DNA of 9,371 nucleotides, taken from the NCBI GenBank assembly GCA_025361995.1, contig JANYIP010000354.1, forward strand, positions 1 through 9,371. Reading direction: 5' to 3'. Under the pieces are notes generated by a model. That model was given only the letters and a program-made list of their open reading frames with translations. It did not search any database and had not been told where the DNA came from. Shown piece after piece: positions 1 to 5,865 of the stretch. The translations under genes and the position numbers were made by a program. How positions within the stretch are numbered: the stretch's first letter is position 1; each line of letters starts with the position of its first letter. Origin of the DNA: Streptomycetales bacterium (GTDB taxonomy: Bacteria; Actinomycetota; Actinomycetes; Prado026).

Positions 1-876
1 CTCGGCGCCGGCCTGGCGGGCTGGGTGCTCGCCCGCAGGCTCGCCAGGCCGATCCAGCAGGCCGCCGAGGCGGCGCACCGGCTCGCCGCGGGTTCGCGAG
101 ACGTCCAGCTGGTCCCGCAAGGGCCGCAAGAGGTCGCCGAGCTCGCCGGCGCACTCAACCGGCTCAACAGCGCGCTGGCGACGAGCGAGGGACGCGAGCG
201 CGAGTTCCTGCTGTCGGTCTCGCACGAGCTCCGGACACCACTGACGGCGGTCCGCGGGTACGCCGAGGCGCTGGCCGACGGCGTGGTCCCCGCCGACGAC
301 GTCGCGCGCACCGGGTCGATCATGCTGGCCGAGTCGCAGCAGCTCGAGCGGCTCGTCGCCGACCTGCTCGACCTCGCCCGGCTGCGCGCCCAGAACTTCC
401 GGCTCGACCTTTCCGACGTCGACCTCGCCGAGCTCGTACGTCAGGCGGGCGCCGTCTGGCAGATGCGCTGCGCCCCCGAAGGGGTCGAGCTGCGGGTCGA
501 GGCACCGGCGATCCCGCTGGTGGTCCGCACCGACCCGACCCGGGTCCGGCAGATCATCGACGGCCTCGCGGAGAACGCCCTGCGGGTGACCCCGGCCGGG
601 GCCCCGATCGTGCTCGCGGTGGCGCCGTCGCCGTCCACCGGCGGGGTGCTCCTAGAAGTGCGGGACGGCGGCCCAGGGCTCACCGACGACGACCTCTCGG
701 TCGCGTTCCAGCGGGCCGCGCTGTACGAGCGGTACCGGGGGGTACGCAAGGTCGGCACCGGGTTCGGGCTCGCCCTGGTGCACGGGCTGGCCGCCCGGCT
801 GGGCGGGACAGCGACCGCCGGACGGGCCCCCGAGGGCGGTGCGCGCTTCTCGGTCCACCTGCCCCTGGGACGGTAG
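1..876 (+). CDS. Sensor histidine kinase, C-terminal part (5' truncated by window edge)
   Basis: Membrane sensor kinase of a two-component system: it autophosphorylates a histidine and passes the phosphate to a response regulator. The reading frame is open from base 1, and the first residues (LGAGLAGWVLARRLARP) read as the end of a transmembrane helix running into a HAMP linker (about nt 40-190). The dimerisation H-box SVSHELRTPL has its phospho-accepting His at nt 223-225. The ATPase half shows an N-box (LAENALRVTP, Asn near nt 574), a G1 box DGGPG (nt 664-678, Gly where Asn is more usual) and a G2 box GTGFGLAL (from nt 754). It ends in TAG at 874-876. A GTG at 25 is in frame but lies inside the helix/HAMP junction and is not the true start. 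The sensor domain, and probably a response-regulator gene, lie upstream and outside the window. The stimulus is unknown. Confidence 0.93.
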   Translation, partial: LGAGLAGWVLARRLARPIQQAAEAAHRLAAGSRDVQLVPQGPQEVAELAGALNRLNSALATSEGREREFLLSVSHELRTPLTAVRGYAEALADGVVPADDVARTGSIMLAESQQLERLVADLLDLARLRAQNFRLDLSDVDLAELVRQAGAVWQMRCAPEGVELRVEAPAIPLVVRTDPTRVRQIIDGLAENALRVTPAGAPIVLAVAPSPSTGGVLLEVRDGGPGLTDDDLSVAFQRAALYERYRGVRKVGTGFGLALVHGLAARLGGTATAGRAPEGGARFSVHLPLGR

Positions 877-888
877 GGCCGCCGGCCC
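876..888. other. Perfect GGGCC-gcc-GGCCC inverted repeat between kinase stop and trpC promoter motif
   Basis: A 5-bp G/C stem with a 3-base loop begins at the last base of the kinase stop codon and ends 4 bases before the TATCCT motif in front of trpC. It could be a weak transcription stop for the kinase gene, although no T-run follows, or an operator in the -35/-10 spacer of the trpC promoter. In DNA this GC-rich, such a short repeat may also be chance. Confidence 0.25.
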
Positions 889-891
889 CGA

Positions 892-897
892 TATCCT
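892..897 (+). promoter_or_regulatory. Putative -10 box (TATCCT) for leaderless trpC transcription
   Basis: TATCCT fits the actinobacterial TANNNT -10 pattern and ends 6 bases before the A of the trpC ATG at 904, the spacing typical of leaderless actinobacterial transcripts. No Shine-Dalgarno sequence is visible in the 27-base gap to the kinase gene. A -35 element is not convincing: GACGGT lies at the expected distance (869-874). If transcription starts at the ATG, no leader is present for an attenuator or T-box, so control would have to act on initiation. Confidence 0.5.
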
Positions 898-903
898 CTG
901 CGT

Positions 904-1716
904 ATGACCGTCCTCGACGACATCCTGGAAGGCGTCCGCGCCGACCTCAAGGATCGGCAGGAGCGGGTCCCCCTCGAGGCGCTCAAGGAGCGGGCCGCGG
1001 CTCGCCCGGTCTGCAAGGACGGCGTCGCGACGCTGCGCGGGGACGCCGGCGTCACGGTCATCGCCGAGGTCAAGCGCCGCAGCCCCTCCAAGGGCGACCT
1101 GGCGACGATCGCCGACCCGGCCGCGCTCGCCGCGGAGTACGAGGCAGGCGGAGCCGCGGTCATCAGCGTGCTCACCGAGGAGCGGCGGTTCGGCGGGACC
1201 CTCGCCGACCTCGACGCCGTCCGGGCCGCGGTCGACGTACCCGTGCTGCGCAAGGACTTCATCATCTCGAGCTACCAGCTGTGGGAGGCCAGGGCGCACG
1301 GCGCCGACCTCGCCCTGCTCATCGTGGCGGCCCTGGAGCAGGAGGCGCTGGTGTCGCTGGTCGAGCGCGCCGCGTCCATCGGGCTGTCGACGATCGTGGA
1401 GGTGCACGACGAGGTCGAGTGCGCCCGCGCCGTCGCCGCGGGCGCCCGGATCATCGGTGTCAACACCCGGGACCTTCGTACCCTCGAGGTGGACCGCACG
1501 ATCTTCGCCCGGGTCGCGCCGTCCATCCCCGACCGGGTGGTCAAGGTCGCGGAGTCCGGCGTGCGCGGGCCGCACGACCTGATCGAGTACGCCAGGGCCG
1601 GCGCCGACGCCGTCCTGGTCGGTGAGTCCCTGGTGACCGGGCGCGACCCGCGCGCGGCGGTCAACGAGCTCGTCACCGCGGCCAGCCACCCCGCGCTGCG
1701 CCACGACCGAGGGTGA
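904..1716 (+). CDS. trpC: Indole-3-glycerol phosphate synthase
   Basis: Cytosolic TIM-barrel enzyme that closes the indole ring, converting carboxyphenylamino-deoxyribulose phosphate to indole-3-glycerol phosphate in tryptophan synthesis. The 270-residue length is normal for the single-domain enzyme. The family signature AEVKRRSPSKG is at residues 54-64 (E55, K57). RKDF (K117), VEVH (E166), VNTRDL (N187) and VAESGV (E217, S218) line up with the known catalytic and phosphate-binding positions. ATG 904 gives a natural N-terminus, and the start is probably leaderless (TATCCT at 892-897, no ribosome site). There is no fused TrpF domain and no trpF gene before trpB. In many actinobacteria PriA (HisA-type) performs that step, so the absence is expected. 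trpB follows after 12 bases, which implies co-transcription. Confidence 0.97.
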   Translation: MTVLDDILEGVRADLKDRQERVPLEALKERAAARPVCKDGVATLRGDAGVTVIAEVKRRSPSKGDLATIADPAALAAEYEAGGAAVISVLTEERRFGGTLADLDAVRAAVDVPVLRKDFIISSYQLWEARAHGADLALLIVAALEQEALVSLVERAASIGLSTIVEVHDEVECARAVAAGARIIGVNTRDLRTLEVDRTIFARVAPSIPDRVVKVAESGVRGPHDLIEYARAGADAVLVGESLVTGRDPRAAVNELVTAASHPALRHDRG

Positions 1717-1728
1717 GGCGCAGACCCG

Positions 1729-2967
1729 ATGTCCGACACGATCTCTGACCCCGCGACCACGCTCGAGGTCATGCCCGACGCGGCCGGCCACTTCGGCCCG
1801 TACGGTGGCCGGTTCGTCCCCGAGGCGCTGATCGCGGCCCTCGACCAGCTCACCGAGGCGTACGCGTCGGCCGGGCAGGATCCGGCGTTCCGGGCCCGGC
1901 TCGACCACCTCAACACGACGTACGCCGGCCGGCCGAGCGCGCTGACCGAGGCCGAGCGCCTCTCCGCGCACGCCGGCGGCGCCCGGATGCTGCTCAAGCG
2001 CGAGGACCTCAACCACACCGGCTCACACAAGATCAACAACGTCCTCGGCCAGGCGCTGCTCACCCTGCGGATGGGCAAGACCCGGGTGATCGCCGAGACC
2101 GGCGCCGGGCAGCACGGCGTGGCTGCCGCGACCGCCTGCGCCCTGCTCGGGCTCGAGTGCGTGGTCTACATGGGCGAGGAGGACACCCGGCGGCAGGCGC
2201 TGAACGTGGCCCGGATGAAGATGCTCGGCGCGACGGTCATCCCCGTCACTACGGGTTCGCGGACGCTCAAAGACGCGATGAACGAGGCCATGCGCGACTG
2301 GGTCACCAACGTTGAGTCGACGCACTACCTCATCGGTACGGTCGCCGGACCCAGCCCGTTCCCGCGGATGGTGCGCGACTTCCAGCGGGTCATCGGCGAC
2401 GAGGCGCGCGCCCAGGTGCTCGCTCTCACCGACCGGCTCCCCGACGCGGTCGCGGCCTGCGTCGGCGGCGGGTCCAACGCGATCGGCATCTTCACCGCGT
2501 TCCTCGACGACCCCGGCGTCCGGCTGTACGGGTTCGAAGCCGGCGGCGACGGAGTCGAGACCGGACGGCACGCGTCCTCGATCACCGGCGGTGCGCCCGG
2601 GGTGCTGCACGGCGCGCGGTCGTACCTGCTCCAGGACGAGATGGGCCAGACCATCGAGTCGCACTCGATCAGCGCCGGCCTGGACTACCCGGGCGTCGGG
2701 CCGGAGCACGCCTGGCTGAACGACATCGGCCGGGCGACGTACCGTCCGGTCACCGACGCCCAGGCGATGGACGCCTTCTCGCTGCTCTGCCGGACCGAGG
2801 GGATCATCCCGGCGATCGAGTCCGCGCACGCGATCGCCGGTGCGGTCGAGGTGGGTCGCGAGCTCGGCCCGGACTCGATCGTGCTCATCAACCTGTCCGG
2901 GCGCGGCGACAAGGACGTCGACACCGCAGCGGCCTGGTTCGGCGTGGTCACCGGCGAGCCGGCGTGA
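1729..2967 (+). CDS. trpB: Tryptophan synthase beta chain
   Basis: PLP enzyme that condenses indole, channelled from TrpA, with L-serine to form tryptophan. The 412-residue length is typical of the TrpB1 type. The N-terminal FGPYGGRFVPE block is at residues 22-32. The PLP Schiff-base lysine is K101 in HTGSHKINN, with ETGAGQHG (catalytic Glu E123) after it. The PLP-phosphate loop GGGSN is at 246-250, and the C-terminal LSGRGDKD motif is intact. ATG 1729 is preceded by GAGG (1715-1718), which overlaps the trpC stop at 10-base spacing, a modest ribosome site consistent with coupling to trpC. The stop codon at 2965-2967 lies in the first unit of a 17-bp tandem repeat leading into trpA. No key residue is missing. 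Confidence 0.98.
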   Translation: MSDTISDPATTLEVMPDAAGHFGPYGGRFVPEALIAALDQLTEAYASAGQDPAFRARLDHLNTTYAGRPSALTEAERLSAHAGGARMLLKREDLNHTGSHKINNVLGQALLTLRMGKTRVIAETGAGQHGVAAATACALLGLECVVYMGEEDTRRQALNVARMKMLGATVIPVTTGSRTLKDAMNEAMRDWVTNVESTHYLIGTVAGPSPFPRMVRDFQRVIGDEARAQVLALTDRLPDAVAACVGGGSNAIGIFTAFLDDPGVRLYGFEAGGDGVETGRHASSITGGAPGVLHGARSYLLQDEMGQTIESHSISAGLDYPGVGPEHAWLNDIGRATYRPVTDAQAMDAFSLLCRTEGIIPAIESAHAIAGAVEVGRELGPDSIVLINLSGRGDKDVDTAAAWFGVVTGEPA

Positions 2968-3001
2968 ACGGGGACACGGCGTGAACTGGGAGACGGCGTG
3001 A
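2961..3001. repeat. 17-bp tandem repeat (about 2.4 units) spanning trpB stop to trpA start
   Basis: The units are GGCGTGAACGGGGACAC (2961-2977) and GGCGTGAACTGGGAGAC (2978-2994), 15 of 17 identical, followed by a partial GGCGTGA (2995-3001). Each unit carries a GTGA, an overlapping stop/start. The first contains the trpB TGA and the last contains the trpA GTG. Because 17 is not a multiple of 3, the TGAs fall in three different frames. Two six-codon reading frames (2964-2984 and 2981-3001) link trpB to trpA in a chain of GTGA overlaps. Confidence 0.85.
2988..2992 (+). promoter_or_regulatory. Ribosome binding site of trpA (GGGAG)
   Basis: GGGAG sits 5 bases before GTG 2998 and is the best Shine-Dalgarno match in the trpB-trpA gap. 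It supports GTG 2998 as the trpA start. It lies inside the second 17-bp repeat unit, and the corresponding GGGGA in the first unit precedes the GTG at 2981. Confidence 0.6.
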
Positions 3002-3801
3002 CGACGCTCGCGGAGACCTTCGCCCGCACCAGGAGCGAGGGACGGGCGGCGCTGATCGGCTACCTGCCCGCCGGGTACCCGTCGTACGCGGGCTGCGTCG
3101 ACGCGCTCGTCGCGATGGTCGAGAGCGGCGTCGACATCGTCGAGATCGGGCTGCCCTACTCCGACCCGCTGATGGACGGACCGACGATCCAGCAGGCGGT
3201 CGAGGCCGCGCTCGCGGCCGGGGTCACCACCCGCGAGGTCCTGAAGACTGTCGAGGCCGTCGCGGCCACCGGCGCCGCAACGCTGGTCATGACCTACTGG
3301 AACCCCGTCGAGCGGTACGGCGTCGGCGCCTTCGCAGACGCCATGGCCGCCGCCGGGGGAGCCGGCGTGATCACCCCCGACCTCACCCCGGACGAGGCGG
3401 AGCCGTGGCTGGCGGCGGTCGCCTCAGCCGGGATCGACCCCGTCTTCCTGGTCGCGCCGTCCTCGACCGCGGCCCGGATCCGGCGGGTCACCGAGGTCAG
3501 TCGCGGCTTCGTGTACGTCGCCTCCACGATGGGCGTCACCGGTGTCCGTGATGCCGTGTCCGACCGGGCCGAGGCGCTGGTGGCCCGGGTACGACCCGTC
3601 ACCGACCTGCCGCTGAGCGTCGGCCTGGGCGTGTCCACCGCGGCGCAGGCGGCCGAGGTCGCTGCGTACGCGGACGGGGTGATCGTCGGCTCCGCCTTCG
3701 TCCGCCGGCTCATCGACGCCCCGGACCCCGCTGCCGGGGTCGCCGCCGTCCGGGCCCTGGCTGTCGAGCTCGCTGCCGGTGTCCGCGCTGCTCGGCACTG
3801 A
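2998..3801 (+). CDS. trpA: Tryptophan synthase alpha chain
   Basis: TIM-barrel subunit of the TrpA-TrpB complex. It cleaves indole-3-glycerol phosphate to indole and glyceraldehyde-3-phosphate, and the indole is channelled to TrpB. The protein has 267 residues, the usual length. The catalytic pair appears as E49 (DIVEIG) and D60 (DPLMDGPTIQ), the same numbering as the E. coli enzyme, which supports the GTG start at 2998. GFVYVASTMGVTG (around 170-182) and SVGLGVS (around 207-213) form the phosphate-binding side, and ADGVIVGSAFV follows. Translation is probably coupled to trpB through the repeat-generated GTGA chain. The TGA stop at 3799-3801 lies inside the first unit of a second tandem repeat (3792-3855). 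Confidence 0.97.
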   Translation: MTTLAETFARTRSEGRAALIGYLPAGYPSYAGCVDALVAMVESGVDIVEIGLPYSDPLMDGPTIQQAVEAALAAGVTTREVLKTVEAVAATGAATLVMTYWNPVERYGVGAFADAMAAAGGAGVITPDLTPDEAEPWLAAVASAGIDPVFLVAPSSTAARIRRVTEVSRGFVYVASTMGVTGVRDAVSDRAEALVARVRPVTDLPLSVGLGVSTAAQAAEVAAYADGVIVGSAFVRRLIDAPDPAAGVAAVRALAVELAAGVRAARH

Positions 3802-3855
3802 TCGAAGTCGGTACTGACCGCCCTCGGCACTGAGCGTCGTCGGGACTGACGGTGC
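3792..3855. repeat. 16-bp tandem repeat, four units, starting at the trpA stop codon
   Basis: The core TCGGNACTGA recurs at 3792-3801, 3808-3817, 3824-3833 and 3840-3849 with an exact 16-base period. The 10-base core varies only at its fifth base (C, T, C, G), while the 6-base tails have diverged. The trpA TGA is in the first unit. As 16 is not a multiple of 3, the TGAs at 3799, 3815, 3831 and 3847 together stop all three forward frames. The array occupies most of the 68-base gap between trpA and the sco gene. The role is unknown: slippage product, multi-frame stop, or protein-binding array. Confidence 0.85.
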
Positions 3856-3869
3856 TGGGTGGGAAACTA

Positions 3870-4568
3870 ATGCGGCGCCCCGCTCGTCCGGCAGGTATGC
3901 CCGTAGTCCGTCGCCGTCTCGTGCTGGCCGCTGCTGCGGTGAGCACGGCCCTCCCGCTGCTGGCCTGCTCGTCGCCGGCGCCCGAGGCGAACAACCCGGC
4001 GGGCGTGATCATCTCGACGCCGCAGGCCACCCAGGGAGCGGCCGCGGGTGACTTCAACGGCATCGTGCTCGACCAGCCGTACCGCGAGCCCACCGACACC
4101 TTCACCGACATGAGCGGGCAGCCGTTCTCGTTCGCGGCCGACGCCAAGCGCCCGGTGGTCCTCGTCTTCTTCGGGTACACCAGCTGTCCGGACGTCTGCA
4201 GCACCGTGCTCGCCGACGTCGCCGCCGCGCTGCGCCCGCTGGATCCGGGCACCCGCAAGCAGGTCGAGCTCGTCTTCATCACCACCGACCCGGACCGCGA
4301 CACCGGCCCCGTGATGCGTGCCTACCTCGGCCGCTTCGACCCCACCTTCATCGGCGTCACCGCGCCGATGCCGGAGATCCAGCAGGTCGCCACCGGCCTC
4401 GGCGTCGCGATCACGGGCCATGACGCCTCCGGGGCTGGCTACACGGTCGGGCACGGCGCACAGGTCCTCGGGTTCGGCCCCAACCACACCGCCGGCGTGA
4501 TCTGGCTGCCCGGCACGCCTGTCCGTGACCTGCGCGCCGACGTCGTCCGGCTAGCCTCTCAGGCATGA
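3870..4568 (+). CDS. SCO1/SenC family copper-binding lipoprotein
   Basis: Membrane-anchored thioredoxin-fold protein. The family delivers copper to, or reduces, the CuA site of cytochrome c oxidase on the outer face of the membrane. From ATG 3870 it has 232 residues. A basic n-region (around VVRRR) and hydrophobic stretch lead to the lipobox LLAC with C33, so the mature protein should be lipidated by Lgt, encoded three genes downstream. The copper site is visible: FFGYTSCPDVC (C106, C110) and the distal His in YTVGHG (H195). The family motif TTDPDRDT is also present. Other in-frame starts are GTG 3852 and ATG 3897. I prefer 3870 because GGTGGG lies upstream at reasonable distance, but 3897 would also give a good signal peptide. 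The stop overlaps the next start by ATGA (4565-4568). The last codons include the rare CTA and TCT (see the putative promoter). Confidence 0.92.
   Translation: MRRPARPAGMPVVRRRLVLAAAAVSTALPLLACSSPAPEANNPAGVIISTPQATQGAAAGDFNGIVLDQPYREPTDTFTDMSGQPFSFAADAKRPVVLVFFGYTSCPDVCSTVLADVAAALRPLDPGTRKQVELVFITTDPDRDTGPVMRAYLGRFDPTFIGVTAPMPEIQQVATGLGVAITGHDASGAGYTVGHGAQVLGFGPNHTAGVIWLPGTPVRDLRADVVRLASQA
4552..4557 (+). promoter_or_regulatory. Putative internal -10 box (TAGCCT) for the MauE/DoxX gene
   Basis: TAGCCT matches TANNNT and ends 7 bases before the A of ATG 4565, nearly the same arrangement as TATCCT before trpC. It lies within the end of the sco coding sequence and is spelled by the codons CTA GCC TCT. 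CTA and TCT are uncommon in such GC-rich coding DNA, which hints that the bases are kept for another reason. Only a weak AGG lies directly before the ATG. I found no well-spaced -35 element. Confidence 0.35.
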
Positions 4569-5095
4569 GCACAGGATTCACCGGCGGCTCGGCGCAGCTG
4601 TGGCTGACCACGCTCGCTCGGGTCGCGCTCGGCCTGGTGATGGTCATCGCAGGGGGCCTCAAGATCAGCGACCCGGACCAAGCTGTGCGTGCCGTCCAGG
4701 CGTACCAGATCCTCCCGCAGTCGATGACCCACGCAGTCGGGTACGGACTGCCGCTCCTCGAGATCACGCTGGGAGTGCTCCTCCTGCTCGGCCTTGGCAG
4801 CCGGATCGCTGCGTTGGCGGCCGGGCTCTTCATGCTCGTGTTCATCACCGCAGTGTCGTCGGCCTGGGTGCGCGGGCTGTCCATCGACTGCGGTTGCTTC
4901 GGAGGCGGGGGAGCGATCGACCCGGCCGGCAAGACATGGCGCTACCTGTCCGAGATCCTGCGCGACCTGCTCTTCCTCGGGCTGGCCTCGTGGATCGCGG
5001 TCTTCAAGACGAGCAGGTTCGCGCTCGACCGGGCCCCGCTCGGCGCTCTCTCCTTTGACGACGCCACCGACGACCGTGAGGACTCCCGCGCATGA
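4565..5095 (+). CDS. MauE/DoxX family redox-associated membrane protein
   Basis: Small integral membrane protein of 176 residues. About four hydrophobic helices are visible (roughly 14-33, 55-77, 80-100 and 130-147). Between helices 3 and 4 lies IDCGCFGG with the cysteine pair C109/C111, the hallmark of MauE-like proteins. MauE is required for maturation of the disulfide-rich small subunit of methylamine dehydrogenase, and DoxX-type proteins also act in quinone-linked thiol redox. The ATG at 4565 overlaps the sco stop (ATGA) and the stop overlaps the next gene (ATGA, 5092-5095), so translation is likely coupled. By inference it exchanges electrons between the membrane pool and the DsbA-like partner encoded next. 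The C-terminal tail (150-176) is charged and probably cytoplasmic. No methylamine dehydrogenase genes are nearby, so the mau symbol would mislead. Confidence 0.88.
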   Translation: MSTGFTGGSAQLWLTTLARVALGLVMVIAGGLKISDPDQAVRAVQAYQILPQSMTHAVGYGLPLLEITLGVLLLLGLGSRIAALAAGLFMLVFITAVSSAWVRGLSIDCGCFGGGGAIDPAGKTWRYLSEILRDLLFLGLASWIAVFKTSRFALDRAPLGALSFDDATDDREDSRA

Positions 5096-5865
5096 CCACC
5101 GAAGCCAAGCAGCCGAAGCGTCAGACCCGGGAACGGCTTGTCGCCGAGCGAGCCGCGCAGGAGGCGGCCAAGCGCCGCAAGGACAATCTCGTCCGGGGCG
5201 GGATCGCCGCCCTGGTGATCGTCCTGGTCGTCGGCGTGGGGCTCATCTTCATCCTGACCCACAAGTCCACGGTCGCTACGGGCTCCGCTGCACCCGCCGG
5301 CGTCACTGCGACCCACGGCTACCCGACCGGCGCCGTCGCCAAGCCCGTCATCGACATCTACGAAGACTTTCAGTGCCCCATCTGCGAGCAGTACGAGACC
5401 AACCTCGGGCAGCACATCGAGTCGTTGGCGACCACAGGCAAGGCGTCCGTGGTCTACCACATGCTGACCTTCCTGGACCGCAGCGATACCGGGGCCGCCG
5501 ACACCCTCAAGAGCTCCACCCGCTCGGCCAACGCCGGCGCCTGTGCCCAGAACCAGGGCAAGTTCCTCGCGTTCCACGACGTCGTCTACGCCAACCAGCC
5601 GACCGAGGGGGTGGGCTACACCGATGCCCAGCTCATCGCCTTCGGCCAGAAGGCCGGCGTCCCCGACATGAGCACCTTCACCACCTGCGTGAAGAACCAG
5701 ACGTACCTGGGCTTCTTGTCGGTGGTCTCGGGCGAGGCCGACACCCGTCAGGTGAGCGGGACGCCGACGTTCTTCGTCGACGGCAAGATGCTCAACTTCA
5801 GCTCGGCGAAGTCCTTCATCGGCGTCCAGCAGATCCTCGACGCCGCTGTCTCGGCGGCCGCATGA
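5092..5865 (+). CDS. Membrane-anchored DsbA-like thioredoxin-fold protein
   Basis: Thiol-disulfide oxidoreductase of the DsbA/BdbD type, 257 residues. Residues 1-33 are strongly charged (Lys/Arg/Glu-rich, probably helical and cytoplasmic). A single membrane anchor spans about 37-55, followed by a small-residue linker and an extracytoplasmic thioredoxin domain from about 80. The active site is CPIC (C95-C98) in YEDFQCPICEQYE, and the cis-proline loop is GTPTFF (P225). Two further cysteines, C151 and C199, flank the helical insertion and could form a structural disulfide, as in some actinobacterial DsbA proteins. A good ribosome site, GAGGA (5078-5082), lies 9 bases before ATG 5092 inside the preceding gene. 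ATGA overlaps tie it to both neighbours. The adjacent MauE-like protein is the natural candidate redox partner. Whether it acts as oxidase or reductase cannot be told from sequence. Confidence 0.92.
   Translation: MTTEAKQPKRQTRERLVAERAAQEAAKRRKDNLVRGGIAALVIVLVVGVGLIFILTHKSTVATGSAAPAGVTATHGYPTGAVAKPVIDIYEDFQCPICEQYETNLGQHIESLATTGKASVVYHMLTFLDRSDTGAADTLKSSTRSANAGACAQNQGKFLAFHDVVYANQPTEGVGYTDAQLIAFGQKAGVPDMSTFTTCVKNQTYLGFLSVVSGEADTRQVSGTPTFFVDGKMLNFSSAKSFIGVQQILDAAVSAAA

Noticed and set aside
1717..1728. Possible missing trpF between trpC and trpB
   Set aside because: The gap is only 12 bases and both genes are complete; absence of trpF is normal where PriA does the step.
652..2016. Long minus-strand open frame (454 codons) opposite the kinase, trpC and trpB
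   Set aside because: It is antisense to three well-recognised genes, has no recognisable domain, and its Arg/Gly/Asp-rich composition is typical of GC-rich shadow frames.
4794..5861. 356-codon upstream extension of the lgt frame
   Set aside because: It runs out of frame through the MauE-like and DsbA-like genes and is Arg/Ser/Pro-rich. The ATG at 5862 with ATGA overlap is the sensible start.
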